A DNA stretch of 27,373 nucleotides from an uncultured Eubacteriales bacterium (GCA_934454845.1 CAKSGV010000022.1:1-27373), one strand, 5' to 3'; shown: positions 14,814 to 22,992, counted from the first letter of the stretch. The notes: generated from the sequence alone by a model not told the origin. A program made the numbers and translations.

Positions 14814-14955
14814 ATGAAAAAACCATATATCATTTGCCATATGATGACTTCGCTTGACGGCAGAGATAATGATTTTCCTCTAACCTTAATAAAGCTTTCA
14901 AGTGCTGAAAAATTTGAAAGCCGAAGAGTTCCTACTAAGATATAAAACAAAATAA
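14814..14955 (+). pseudogene. Remnant of a RibD-C/dihydrofolate-reductase-like gene, internally deleted and frameshifted
   Basis: After SD GCGAGGGA, ATG 14814 encodes MKKPYIICHMMTSLDGR, the conserved start of RibD C-terminal-type reductases. The frame then jumps to LTLIKLSSAEKF, which resembles the last strand of the same family, so most of the protein (about 200 residues) is gone. In this frame it ends at 14945. Shifting by one base restores a typical C-terminus, EEFLLRYKTK, with a stop at 14953-14955. Both ends of a reductase gene are thus still present, with the middle deleted and a frameshift near 14919-14924. Confidence 0.7.
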
Positions 14956-14960
14956 AATTA

Positions 14961-14989
14961 TTGACAAAAAAATAGTTTTATGATACATT
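14961..14989 (+). promoter_or_regulatory. Promoter of the PnuC-family gene
   Basis: Consensus TTGACA (14961-14966), 17-base spacer, TACATT (14984-14989) as the -10. Transcription would start near 14996, so the leader is about 100 bases. Confidence 0.6.
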
Positions 14990-14990
14990 A

Positions 14991-15090
14991 GGCAGTACAA
15001 AAATATAAATCTGCCACCGGGTAGAAGATGCAAAAGCGTCCGTTTACACATCGTTAGGTCTTTGAAGATGTGTATGCGGATGCTTTTTTT
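14991..15090 (+). promoter_or_regulatory. Terminator-containing leader (putative riboswitch/attenuator) before the PnuC-family gene
   Basis: A large terminator stem pairs AAAAGCGTCCG (15032-15042) with CGGATGCTTTT (15077-15087), and ACACATC (15046-15052) with GATGTGT (15067-15073). It ends in seven T (15084-15090) a few bases before the gene's AGGAGG. A competing small hairpin GATGC-AAAA-GCGTC (15027-15040) would consume the terminator's left arm. Upstream, GGCAG (14991-14995) can pair with CTGCC (15011-15015), followed by the unpaired ACCGGGTAGAA. That is the layout of a transcription-attenuating riboswitch. I could not match it to a class I know. The first arm may lie slightly upstream of the predicted start site, which weakens that pairing. 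Confidence 0.6.
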
Positions 15091-15102
15091 AGGAGGAAAA
15101 GT

Positions 15103-15789
15103 ATGATTAAAAAAATAAGATATTATTTCAAAACCTCGGAAATTATTTTGTGGTCCGTTTCAGTAATACTTATTATTGCTTCATTTTTTGCTTTTAAAAG
15201 CAAAAGTTATTTAACTCTTGCGGCTTCGCTAATTGGAGTAACTTCTTTGATCTTCAATGCAAAAGGTAACCCTTTCGGGCAATTTCTGATGGTAATTTTC
15301 AGCCTGCTTTACGGAATTATTTCATTTACCTTTTCATACTTCGGCGAAATGCTCACCTATCTCGGAATGACAATGCCGATGGCGGTTTTTTCACTTGTTT
15401 CGTGGCTGAGGAATCCTTATAACGGCAACAAATCAGAGGTGAAGGTCAATACGCTTAGTAAAAAAGAAATTGCGTTTATGTCAATTTTGGCTATCTTGGT
15501 GACAGCCGGCTTTTATTTCATTCTTGATGCCTTCAACACCGCAAATATCGTACCGAGTTTGATATCGGTCACAACAAGCTTCTTAGCGGTTTACCTGACT
15601 TTCAAAAGAAGCCCTTTCTTTGCGATTGCTTATGCTGCCAATGACATTGTTTTGATTATTCTATGGATTTTAGCAAGCTTATCGGAAATAAGATATTTTT
15701 CCGTTGTTATATGTTTTTCATTATTTTTTATAAATGATATTTACGGGTTTATAAACTGGCAGAGAATAAAGAAAAGACAAAGAAATTAA
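15103..15789 (+). CDS. PnuC-family vitamin/nucleoside transporter
   Basis: A 228-residue integral membrane protein with about seven hydrophobic helices. The family hallmarks are paired motifs: a GNPFGQFLMVIFSLLYGI segment, and a C-terminal FFAIAYAANDIVLIILWIL plus FFINDIYGFINWQRIKKR, where PnuC has its conserved W/N-D and Y-G-x-x-x-W residues. PnuC proteins facilitate uptake of nicotinamide riboside; relatives move thiamine (PnuT), riboflavin (PnuX) or deoxynucleosides. The substrate here is unknown, and the attenuator-like leader implies repression by its cargo or a derivative. The start was placed at ATG 15103 because AGGAGG is six bases before it; upstream codons in frame run through the terminator hairpin and cannot be coding. 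Confidence 0.85.
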   Translation: MIKKIRYYFKTSEIILWSVSVILIIASFFAFKSKSYLTLAASLIGVTSLIFNAKGNPFGQFLMVIFSLLYGIISFTFSYFGEMLTYLGMTMPMAVFSLVSWLRNPYNGNKSEVKVNTLSKKEIAFMSILAILVTAGFYFILDAFNTANIVPSLISVTTSFLAVYLTFKRSPFFAIAYAANDIVLIILWILASLSEIRYFSVVICFSLFFINDIYGFINWQRIKKRQRN

Positions 15790-15809
15790 ACATTCGGAAC
15801 TTATTGATA

Positions 15810-15837
15810 TTGAAAAATAATTTTAAAGTGATATAAT
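15810..15837 (+). promoter_or_regulatory. Promoter of the TauE/SafE gene
   Basis: TTGAAA (15810-15815) and TATAAT (15832-15837) with a 16-base spacer. Confidence 0.6.
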
Positions 15838-15850
15838 TATTTAAAAATCT

Positions 15851-15881
15851 TAGTGTGATCAGACTCAAGAATATCACACTA
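15851..15881. repeat. Perfect inverted repeat in the TauE/SafE leader
   Basis: TAGTGTGAT (15851-15859) and ATCACACTA (15873-15881) are exact reverse complements separated by 13 bases. The pair lies just downstream of the predicted transcription start and ends one base before the GGGGAG ribosome site. It could be an operator for a dimeric repressor or an RNA hairpin. Confidence 0.6.
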
Positions 15882-15899
15882 CGGGGAGATAAATTTAAA

Positions 15900-16682
15900 G
15901 TGAATATAATTTTAACTGTTATTGTAACCTTTTTTGCCGGTATGGGAGCAGGATTAGGAACAGGCTTTGCGGGAATGAGCGCCGCCGCGGTCATCAGTCC
16001 TATGCTTATTGCTTTTTTAAAAATCGATCCTTTTACCGCCGTGGGAATAGCGCTCGCCTCTGATGTGCTTGCAAGCGCGGTTTCGGCTTATACATATCAC
16101 AAAAATAAAAATCTCGATATTAAAAACGGGCTTATAATGATGGCAAGCGTGCTTTTATTTACCGTTTTCGGAAGCTATATCGCAAGTCTTGTTCCCTCGC
16201 ACACTATGGGTAATTTTTCTGTTTTTATGACGCTTTTGCTCGGAGTAAAATTCATTTTAAAGCCCGTTATGACAACAAAAGAAGCTATGGGCAATGTATC
16301 GGCTGAAAAGCGGGCTTTGCAATCGGTTGTCTGCGGAATGGTCATCGGCTTTATCTGCGGATTTATAGGTGCTGGCGGGGGAATGATGATGCTGCTTATT
16401 CTTACAAGCGTTTTAGGCTATGAGCTTAAAACGGCTGTCGGAACAAGCGTGTTTATTATGACATTTACAGCTCTTACCGGCGCTGTTTCCCATTTTGCAA
16501 TGGGCGAAAAGCCTGATATAACAACATTTATTCTTTGCGTTATTTTCACACTTATCTGGGCAAGGATCGCTGCGGTGATCGCAAACAAAGCAAAGCCTAA
16601 AACTTTAAATCGGATAACGGGAGTGATCCTTGTTGTGCTTTCAGCCACAGTTATGATATTTAATCTGATTTCAGAAAAATAA
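15900..16682 (+). CDS. TauE/SafE-family membrane permease (sulfite/sulfonate exporter-like)
   Basis: About 260 residues and eight hydrophobic helices, with the family's duplicated glycine-rich motifs: GAGLGTGFAGMSAAAVISPM near the N-terminus and GFICGFIGAGGGMMMLLIL in the second half. Members are proposed to export sulfite or organosulfonates or to import related anions, but most are uncharacterised. GTG 15900 is preferred, with GGGGAG 11 bases upstream; a longer frame from GTG 15855 runs through the inverted repeat and adds an odd charged leader. The gene has its own promoter. A strong bidirectional terminator separates it from the convergent FakA-C-like gene. Confidence 0.88.
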   Translation: MNIILTVIVTFFAGMGAGLGTGFAGMSAAAVISPMLIAFLKIDPFTAVGIALASDVLASAVSAYTYHKNKNLDIKNGLIMMASVLLFTVFGSYIASLVPSHTMGNFSVFMTLLLGVKFILKPVMTTKEAMGNVSAEKRALQSVVCGMVIGFICGFIGAGGGMMMLLILTSVLGYELKTAVGTSVFIMTFTALTGAVSHFAMGEKPDITTFILCVIFTLIWARIAAVIANKAKPKTLNRITGVILVVLSATVMIFNLISEK

Positions 16683-16703
16683 AATTTTAAAGCGGATTCA
16701 ACA

Positions 16704-16741
16704 AAAAAGCAGACTTTTGAAAATTCAAAAGTCTGCTTTTT
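16704..16741. terminator. Bidirectional terminator between TauE/SafE and FakA-C-like genes
   Basis: A perfect, long stem: AAAAAGCAGACTTTTGAA pairs with TTCAAAAGTCTGCTTTTT around AA. T tracts occur on both strands, and it lies between convergent stop codons. Confidence 0.92.
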
Positions 16742-16742
16742 A

Positions 16743-16994
16743 TTAACCTTTAAGACCGTCAGCCTGTCTTTGCATATCTTCGATAACAATATCGAAGATA
16801 TCGCCTAAAGTCGCGCAGTATTCAAGTACTTTCCACGGCTCGTTTGTATGATAATGAATTTTAATAAGCTCTTCATCACCGACCGCTAAAAGACAATCGC
16901 CTTTAAAGCTTTCGGTGAAATAATCATTTATCTTATCTTCATCAAGATTTTCGCCCTCTATAAGAAGCTGCGTATCGTATTTATATTCAAGCAT
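16743..16994 (-). CDS. Standalone FakA/YloV C-terminal-like domain (Dak1_2/DegV-related)
   Basis: An 83-residue protein with features of the C-terminal domain of the fatty-acid kinase subunit FakA (YloV): YDTQLLIEGENLDEDKINDY, then GDCLLAVGDEELIKIHYHTN, then WKVLEYCATLGDIFDIVIED. In full-length FakA (about 550 residues) this follows a Dak2 kinase domain; here neither the kinase domain nor a neighbouring FakB is present. SD AGGAGA supports the start. It begins 12 bases after the EamA transporter stop and is probably co-transcribed with it. The function of the free-standing form is unknown; it may be a ligand-binding or regulatory module. Confidence 0.7.
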   Translation of the reverse strand: MLEYKYDTQLLIEGENLDEDKINDYFTESFKGDCLLAVGDEELIKIHYHTNEPWKVLEYCATLGDIFDIVIEDMQRQADGLKG

Positions 16995-17006
16995 AAGTTT
17001 CTCCTA

Positions 17007-17912
17007 TCAGTGAATCAGTTTTAAAAGCTTATCGAAAATTCCGGCAAGCATTAAAATAGACAGAGAACCTGTTATAAGACTTATAAGCTGAACCTTAGAA
17101 AGCTTTTCTCTAAAAAGAATATAGCCTGCAAGCGAAGCAAACAAAATAATCGATCCGTTAAACACCGGGAAGAAAATTATACTGTCCATCGCGCCCGTTA
17201 GGTAAATATTAAGCCTATTATAAAGGCAGCTTACGAGTGCGCAGGGAATAAGATAAAGCAGCGAAACACCGCCGAGTTTAGGAACTTTTTCGCCCTTTAC
17301 GCCGTTATAAATAAACGCGGCTATAGACAGGATGAGTGCAGAAACACCGGCCGAAATAACCATCATTGAAGCAACATCGCTTCCGACTGACGATTTTTGG
17401 TGAAATTTAAAGGTGATACTTGTAAGACTTGCCGCAATGAAAAACAGCAGGCAAAATATCATCCATTTAAATGTCGGCTTTTGAGGCGAGCGCTTAGGCG
17501 ATACGCAGTAAAACAAAGATACAAGCAGCGCAACAAGACCGACGCCTTGCAAAATCGTGAATTTTTCATGCCAATAAAGCGTGCCGAAAATAGTAGGAAT
17601 AATCAGTGCGGAACAGCCAATAAGCGAAGTTATGGAAATAGATCCGCTCGCAAGAGCCTCCATTTTAAAAAGCAGAAAGCTTGCATTAACAACACCGTAA
17701 ACCACGCCGAAAAACCAGGTATACTTATTATGGAAATCAATTTTGCCGTCACCCACGACAACAAGAATGGGTATCCACACAAGCGAAACGCCCGCATTGA
17801 AAATAAGTGCGTCACCCGTGTTTTCAAGACCACGGTTACCAAATTTATGTAACAAAATATTATTTGATACCGCCAAAACTATCGATATGCAAAGCAACAA
17901 AGCCGGACTCAT
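17007..17912 (-). CDS. EamA/DMT-superfamily transporter
   Basis: A 301-residue membrane protein with about ten hydrophobic helices arranged as two EamA repeats. Repeat 1 includes LIGCSALIIPTIFGTLYWHEKFT and repeat 2 ends FFPVFNGSIILFASLAGYILF then REKLSKVQLISLITGSLSIL, both showing the E-K/R after the helix typical of drug/metabolite transporters. Transport substrate is unknown. ATG 17912 is preferred over an upstream in-frame TTG because GGGGGA lies a good distance before it. It has its own promoter and is followed by the FakA-C-like gene. Confidence 0.88.
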   Translation of the reverse strand: MSPALLLCISIVLAVSNNILLHKFGNRGLENTGDALIFNAGVSLVWIPILVVVGDGKIDFHNKYTWFFGVVYGVVNASFLLFKMEALASGSISITSLIGCSALIIPTIFGTLYWHEKFTILQGVGLVALLVSLFYCVSPKRSPQKPTFKWMIFCLLFFIAASLTSITFKFHQKSSVGSDVASMMVISAGVSALILSIAAFIYNGVKGEKVPKLGGVSLLYLIPCALVSCLYNRLNIYLTGAMDSIIFFPVFNGSIILFASLAGYILFREKLSKVQLISLITGSLSILMLAGIFDKLLKLIH

Positions 17913-17941
17913 CAAAATCCCCCTAATTTTAATCCTAAAAC

Positions 17942-17969
17942 ATTATAGCATATAATTCCCTTTTTGCAA
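17942..17969 (-). promoter_or_regulatory. Promoter of the EamA transporter operon
   Basis: On the minus strand TTGCAA (17969-17964), 16-base spacer, TATAAT (17947-17942), 30 bases before the start codon. Confidence 0.65.
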
Positions 17970-17980
17970 TGTCTTTTTTA

Positions 17981-20737
17981 CTAATTTCTTATATTGATTA
18001 AAGCTATATTGTATACACCGGGATCAGATTTAAGCGCAGCTTTAACGGCACAAAAAGAATTAGGAACACTATCTTTTAAAGCCGTAAAGACGCCGTTTTG
18101 ATCGACTTTTCCCTCTCCTGCTTCAATCGACCATACAACTTCTCTTTCATCCGTGCCGAGGATTTCAGCCACTTTTAATTCCGCTTTTTCCCCGGGTTTT
18201 ACAGTAAAGCCGCATTTCTCGAGATTAAGCTGCTTCGTTTCGGGGAGAGTTGTAAGAACGGTAAGTGTGTGATTTGAAGGAATAGTTATCTTAAATCTTC
18301 CGTTTTGAGCTAAAATCTTTTCGGTAATTTTAGGTATTTTGCACTCTTCTGCGGGAAGTGTGGGGAAATCAGGCATATAAGCAAACTGCGCTTTATTGAA
18401 AACTCTTGTTTTATAATCGTTAAGGGTGATATAAACAGTTCTGTCTTTAAGATCATATTCGCTTTCAATAAGTATAGTCATTTCACCGTCGGGCGAAATA
18501 AATCCGCAGGCTCTGATGTCTGTTTCATCGCCGAAGCGCGATTCGATGTTACCGTCGGAACCATATGATATTATTGATCCCGAATGCATTTTTACATAAT
18601 TCATTATAAGTCCCATTTCTTTAAAGCGCGGACTTATGCCGTCTAAAGTATCGCTCGGAATTTTAAATAATACATCTTCAATATTATTTACAAGATTTCC
18701 GTCTTCTTTAACAGTGCCTGACATAAGACTGTCCGCACTGCCTTTAAAGCCGCTTTTAGTCTGCTCTATAAACTGACCTGCCTGCGAATACCAATATTTA
18801 TTGTTCCTTTTAAGCTTACCTTCAACATTTTCAGAGCCTTCGGCAAACTCATTTACTAACATATTTTTATATTTTTTGCCTGTTTCTCTGTAAAGAAAAT
18901 GGTTTAAGTACCTTATCATATGATGGGATGAATAAAATTCGGTACTTAAAAGTTCCTCTCCTTTATCTGCAATATAATCGTTAAAATTACCCTGGTCAAA
19001 AGCATTTCCCCTAAGAGAAAGGGCAACTACTTTTATATTTTTCTCAAGTTTTCTCAGCTTTTCGGAAATAACTTCTATCATTTCTAAGTAATATTTTCTC
19101 TTATTCCCGAAGCAGGCAAAGCCCTCTGCGTTAACATTCTTATAAAAAGCGACCGTTTTGATATTATCGTATCCGCGTTTTAAGCATTCGGACAAAAACG
19201 CGATAACCGCGTCTGAATAAAGCCGAATATCTTTCGGAGCCGCAATACTTATATCTTTTGAAGCGTTTTTAACGGCAAACCAATTATAAACATCATGATC
19301 TTTCGTTCCGCAGAAATTAAGATAAATTTCACTGCCCGCATTTTTTACCGCAGAAAAATACTTATAAAGCCATTTCATCTGATCAGTATCAAAATCAAAT
19401 TTACCGGATTTATAATTGTTTTCGCCCTTTGCATTGTCGGAATCATCGATAAAATAATCTATAAATACAGGGATTCTTACAAATGCAGGTTTTAATCTGT
19501 TTAGCCTGTCGAATTCAACGGCTAAATGAGCGTCGTTCATAAACGCCGGAGTATCTTTACTCATTTTATCCTTAAGCGGCAGATTCCAAGCATTTGTGCC
19601 AAGACCGAAATGATCCTTGCACTTTAAATTTTTAACATCGAATTTTAAGCTTGGATCTAGGGAGTTATCTGCGAACTGACTGCCTGCAGCTTTAATTCCG
19701 AAAATTTTAAGCTGTGAAATAACGCCGAGAATTTTATCCCCATAATAAGGGTGAGCGCCTTCTTCGATTTCAAAGCGAACAAATAACGCAGTCCTCGGTA
19801 AAAAGCTAAATTCAAAGTTACCGTCTTCAAATTCACCCTCGAAAGTTTTTAAAGGTTTAACATTTTTGCCGAAAAGTTCCTTTTCGCTATCCGCAATATA
19901 AAAATTCAGTTTTTTCGGAAGATATTCTCTATCGCATCCGAAAACCGCGGAAATTTTATTCACAGAGCAAGGCTCATTTAAATCCACAACGATATTAACG
20001 CTTTCTTTACCGCTGATTCCGGCGAAAACATTATACACATCTTCCGGCCTGTCATTAAATGCCTTTTTGAAAAAATAAGCGTTTTCTTTAAGAAGCCAGC
20101 TCTGATAATATTTATTTATATCAGGATCAATATTTTCTCTTTTGAAATTTTCTTTATTTTCAATACAAACATACGCGTAATCATTCTTATTTTTAATGAT
20201 ATTACGATATGTATTTATCTGAGAATTAAGCCCTTCTGCAACAATATTTATAACATTAAGTATGTTATTTTTACAAACCAAAGAGATGTGAACAAACCTT
20301 GCGAACACCGATAAATCCCCTGGAATAAGAGATATTTTGGAAAGTTCGCCCGAAGTTTTCTCTGTTTTTAAAAGAGTTTCATTCAATGTAAAAATATCTT
20401 TTTCTTCATTAGAAGTAAAAATGCTGATTTCCTCTAAATCTTTATTTAGGCATTTAACTTCAAATGAACAAATACCCCTGATTGCCAACAAATCGAAGAC
20501 AAAATCGAGCTTTTTTTCATTTCCTAAATCTATAACAGCAGGATCCGCAGGATCATTTTTAAATATTTTTTCGTGAGTTTCGGCATTATAATTTTCTATT
20601 AAAACACGCTCATTATTATCAGATTTATAGACCTTAACAGGTACGGAATAAAGGAGATTTACCTTTTTTATCGGATCAACGATACTTTTATTATAAATTC
20701 CGAATTTATCAAGTAAATAAAACAAATTATCTTTCAT
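17981..20737 (-). CDS. Large glycosidase-like paralogue lacking the acid/base glutamate
   Basis: 918 residues without a signal peptide, so presumably cytoplasmic. Layout: an N-terminal region of about 230 residues I do not recognise; a discoidin-like beta domain (about 240-348, SVNIVVDLNEPCSVNKISAV); a TIM-barrel clan-A-like region (about 376-720, starting FGLGTNAWN); and a C-terminal Ig-like module (about 842-918, VVWSIEAGEGKVDQNGVF). It is homologous to the upstream gene along the last three parts. In that gene the clan-A acid/base motif is FYNEVNGG. Here the same place reads FYKNVNAEG (531-539), so Asn534 stands where Glu should be, while the probable nucleophile is kept (VNEFAEG, E630). 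It may be a pseudoenzyme or partner subunit. SD GAGGTGAG; 13 bases after the upstream stop, same operon. Confidence 0.65.
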   Translation of the reverse strand: MKDNLFYLLDKFGIYNKSIVDPIKKVNLLYSVPVKVYKSDNNERVLIENYNAETHEKIFKNDPADPAVIDLGNEKKLDFVFDLLAIRGICSFEVKCLNKDLEEISIFTSNEEKDIFTLNETLLKTEKTSGELSKISLIPGDLSVFARFVHISLVCKNNILNVINIVAEGLNSQINTYRNIIKNKNDYAYVCIENKENFKRENIDPDINKYYQSWLLKENAYFFKKAFNDRPEDVYNVFAGISGKESVNIVVDLNEPCSVNKISAVFGCDREYLPKKLNFYIADSEKELFGKNVKPLKTFEGEFEDGNFEFSFLPRTALFVRFEIEEGAHPYYGDKILGVISQLKIFGIKAAGSQFADNSLDPSLKFDVKNLKCKDHFGLGTNAWNLPLKDKMSKDTPAFMNDAHLAVEFDRLNRLKPAFVRIPVFIDYFIDDSDNAKGENNYKSGKFDFDTDQMKWLYKYFSAVKNAGSEIYLNFCGTKDHDVYNWFAVKNASKDISIAAPKDIRLYSDAVIAFLSECLKRGYDNIKTVAFYKNVNAEGFACFGNKRKYYLEMIEVISEKLRKLEKNIKVVALSLRGNAFDQGNFNDYIADKGEELLSTEFYSSHHMIRYLNHFLYRETGKKYKNMLVNEFAEGSENVEGKLKRNNKYWYSQAGQFIEQTKSGFKGSADSLMSGTVKEDGNLVNNIEDVLFKIPSDTLDGISPRFKEMGLIMNYVKMHSGSIISYGSDGNIESRFGDETDIRACGFISPDGEMTILIESEYDLKDRTVYITLNDYKTRVFNKAQFAYMPDFPTLPAEECKIPKITEKILAQNGRFKITIPSNHTLTVLTTLPETKQLNLEKCGFTVKPGEKAELKVAEILGTDEREVVWSIEAGEGKVDQNGVFTALKDSVPNSFCAVKAALKSDPGVYNIALINIRN

Positions 20738-20750
20738 ATTTTCTCACCTC

Positions 20751-22964
20751 TCAGATAACACTGAAAATTGCAACCGCATAAGCAGACGGATCATATTTTG
20801 AAATTATCTTGACAGATACTGTTTCGCCTTTTTTAGTGCCTATTGCGGAATAAACTCCGCTTTCATCAACAGTTCCGTTTCCGACAAGCATTTCGAAAGT
20901 GACATCATTTTCACTGCTTTGAGCGAATTCTTTGTCCGTTCCGTAAATTCCTCTTAAATTTATCTTTTTGCTTTCACCGCATTTTATCTCGGTCAAAACA
21001 TTTTCCAGAATTATCTGTACCTGTTCTTTTAAGGTGGTGTATAAAACTATGTTGTGTGCGCTGTCAACATCGTCACAAATATATCCGTCGGTTACGGTCA
21101 GATATTTTTCGGTTATGGGGAGGATTGCGTTCTCCTCACCGGCAGTGGTATATCTGTTATAAGCGTAGATATATTTATGTTTTTCAAAAACCTTGCCGTT
21201 CATTTCATTACCGACAAATATTTTTATTTTTCTTCCGCTCACGCCGTCGTTTATATCAGCTGCAACAGTCATATCTCCGCCTTTTTTGTAAACAGCCGCA
21301 ATAATATCCGATGAACTTACATTTGATTTTATTACACTGCAATGCCTGGGCACATATCTCATCATAAGCCCGAATTCCATAAATTTCGGCGATATCTGAT
21401 CGATTTTATCGCATGGAGTAAGCCACATACAAATTCCCATATCATTTTGCAGCGCATTAAGCGGAGGCCCTATAACCGTTCCGCAGAGGAACCATGAAGC
21501 CGATCCGCCGCATCCTGCATTTGAATGAGCAATAGCCTGATCCGCCTCTGTATGAGAAAAGGCATTATATCTATCCAAGTTTGAAGTGGTTCCGGGCGGA
21601 TTCCCCGAACCATATTCGGTGATATATATATCCGGATATTTATTTGTGAGTTTCTCTGTAAGATATAAAACTTCATCATAAGTTTTATACAACGGATATT
21701 CATGATCGCTTAAGAAATCATAGCAGGGTTTGCCGTTTTCATCGCGGCAATTTTGAATTATATAATCTAAAAACAGGCAAACAGGCTTTTCGTCAATATA
21801 TCCCGAAAGATCAGTTCCGAAAATCTTAACGGTATCGCGCATATTTTCTCTTAAAAATGTATAATGGCATTTTTTAATCATTTCGCTGTAATAAATACGC
21901 TTATCTGCAAAAGCTTCGAAGCAGCCGCCGTTTACCTCGTTATAGAATGAAAGATAGTCGATAGTCTTACAACCTTTTTCTCTTAAATACTTAAAAAGAG
22001 CTACAGTTGCATTAGCAAAGCTCTCTAAATCTCTCGGAGCGCTTCTTGTTCCGTTTTGGGTGAGCATTGAACCTTTTATCGAAAACCAATCCCTGATTTT
22101 CGGATCCACTCTTCCGCCCATATTTACCTGAACACTTGTGCCGGATTCGCTGAATGCAAGGCAATTTTCAAGAAAATGGCGGCATTCGCGGGAATCAAAA
22201 TTATAAATTCCCTTTTCCCATTTTTCTTTTTGAATTTCCTCCGGCTCATCCATAAAGATAAGCCAACTCGGCATAAACATCATTCTGACGAAAGCCGGCT
22301 TAATTGTATTTATTCTTTTAAAATTTACCGTTTCAAAAGCGGAATTCATACCCTTAGCGTTAGGACCTACCCAATAGTTATCTCCTATGCCGTCAAAATC
22401 AGGCTGAACAACATTATTCGGCTCTGCGATTATTTCAAGTGTTCCGCTTCCGGTTTCAAGAGAAGTGCCGATAATCGAAACATTTTTAAGCACAGCAAGA
22501 AAGCTGTCTGCAGAAGAATCGTTTTTAAACTCTATCCTTATAAATCTGGCTTTTAAAGGCTCAAATACAGCGGATATCTCACCGTTTTCCACCTTGTATT
22601 CGCCTTTTTTATTGCAATCTGTAAGAATTTCATTTCTATCATGTGAAAAATATAATGCAGTGCTTTGCGGATCATATTCATTATTTTCACTGAATTTGAT
22701 TTTAACCGAAGAAACGCTGCACATTTCATTTAAATCCACAACTATATTTACGGATTTTTCATCGGCAAAAGGTGAAAAAATATCTCCGACTTTTTCATCT
22801 TCCGAAAAAGCATTTCTGAGAGGAAATTCAACATCCTTTCCGTCAAATGCCAAATTTTTGTTGCCATCAGGATTGAATTCTGAGAATTCATCGGTTTTTA
22901 GATCTTTGAGATAAGCTTTTAAAGAAAAGATATCTTTTTTCAGCAGATTATCGTAATTTTCCAT
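20751..22964 (-). CDS. Cytoplasmic glycoside hydrolase-like protein (clan GH-A type)
   Basis: 737 residues from ATG 22964, which follows AAGGAG and a promoter; a longer frame from 23048 would run back across the promoter and terminator, so it was discarded. Domains: N-terminal discoidin-like domain (about 60-168, SVNIVVDLNEMCSVSSVKIK); TIM barrel (about 186-540, beginning DFDGIGDNYW); and a C-terminal Ig-like module (about 655-737). Catalytic candidates are E343 in SFYNEVNGG (acid/base) and E450 in IYITEYGSG (nucleophile), spaced as expected for retaining GH-A enzymes such as GH39/GH5-like families. The exact family and sugar are not determinable. No signal peptide or cell-wall anchor is seen, so it would act on intracellular glycans or imported oligosaccharides. 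It is first gene of a two-gene operon with its paralogue. Confidence 0.75.
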   Translation of the reverse strand: MENYDNLLKKDIFSLKAYLKDLKTDEFSEFNPDGNKNLAFDGKDVEFPLRNAFSEDEKVGDIFSPFADEKSVNIVVDLNEMCSVSSVKIKFSENNEYDPQSTALYFSHDRNEILTDCNKKGEYKVENGEISAVFEPLKARFIRIEFKNDSSADSFLAVLKNVSIIGTSLETGSGTLEIIAEPNNVVQPDFDGIGDNYWVGPNAKGMNSAFETVNFKRINTIKPAFVRMMFMPSWLIFMDEPEEIQKEKWEKGIYNFDSRECRHFLENCLAFSESGTSVQVNMGGRVDPKIRDWFSIKGSMLTQNGTRSAPRDLESFANATVALFKYLREKGCKTIDYLSFYNEVNGGCFEAFADKRIYYSEMIKKCHYTFLRENMRDTVKIFGTDLSGYIDEKPVCLFLDYIIQNCRDENGKPCYDFLSDHEYPLYKTYDEVLYLTEKLTNKYPDIYITEYGSGNPPGTTSNLDRYNAFSHTEADQAIAHSNAGCGGSASWFLCGTVIGPPLNALQNDMGICMWLTPCDKIDQISPKFMEFGLMMRYVPRHCSVIKSNVSSSDIIAAVYKKGGDMTVAADINDGVSGRKIKIFVGNEMNGKVFEKHKYIYAYNRYTTAGEENAILPITEKYLTVTDGYICDDVDSAHNIVLYTTLKEQVQIILENVLTEIKCGESKKINLRGIYGTDKEFAQSSENDVTFEMLVGNGTVDESGVYSAIGTKKGETVSVKIISKYDPSAYAVAIFSVI

Positions 22965-22992
22965 AACTCCGCTCCTTTTTTTATTTATGTTC

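Noticed and set aside
14991..15090. Assigning the PnuC leader to a specific riboswitch class (guanidine-IV, NAD-II, TPP, FMN or THF)
   Set aside because: The CCGGG and terminator layout is suggestive, but I could not match the conserved core of any class from memory with confidence.
15070..15102. Upstream start for the PnuC-family protein
   Set aside because: The extra codons lie in the terminator stem and T tract, while AGGAGG precisely precedes ATG 15103.
17397..17852. Plus-strand open frame opposite the EamA transporter
   Set aside because: Shadow of a membrane-protein gene, basic and repetitive composition, no SD.
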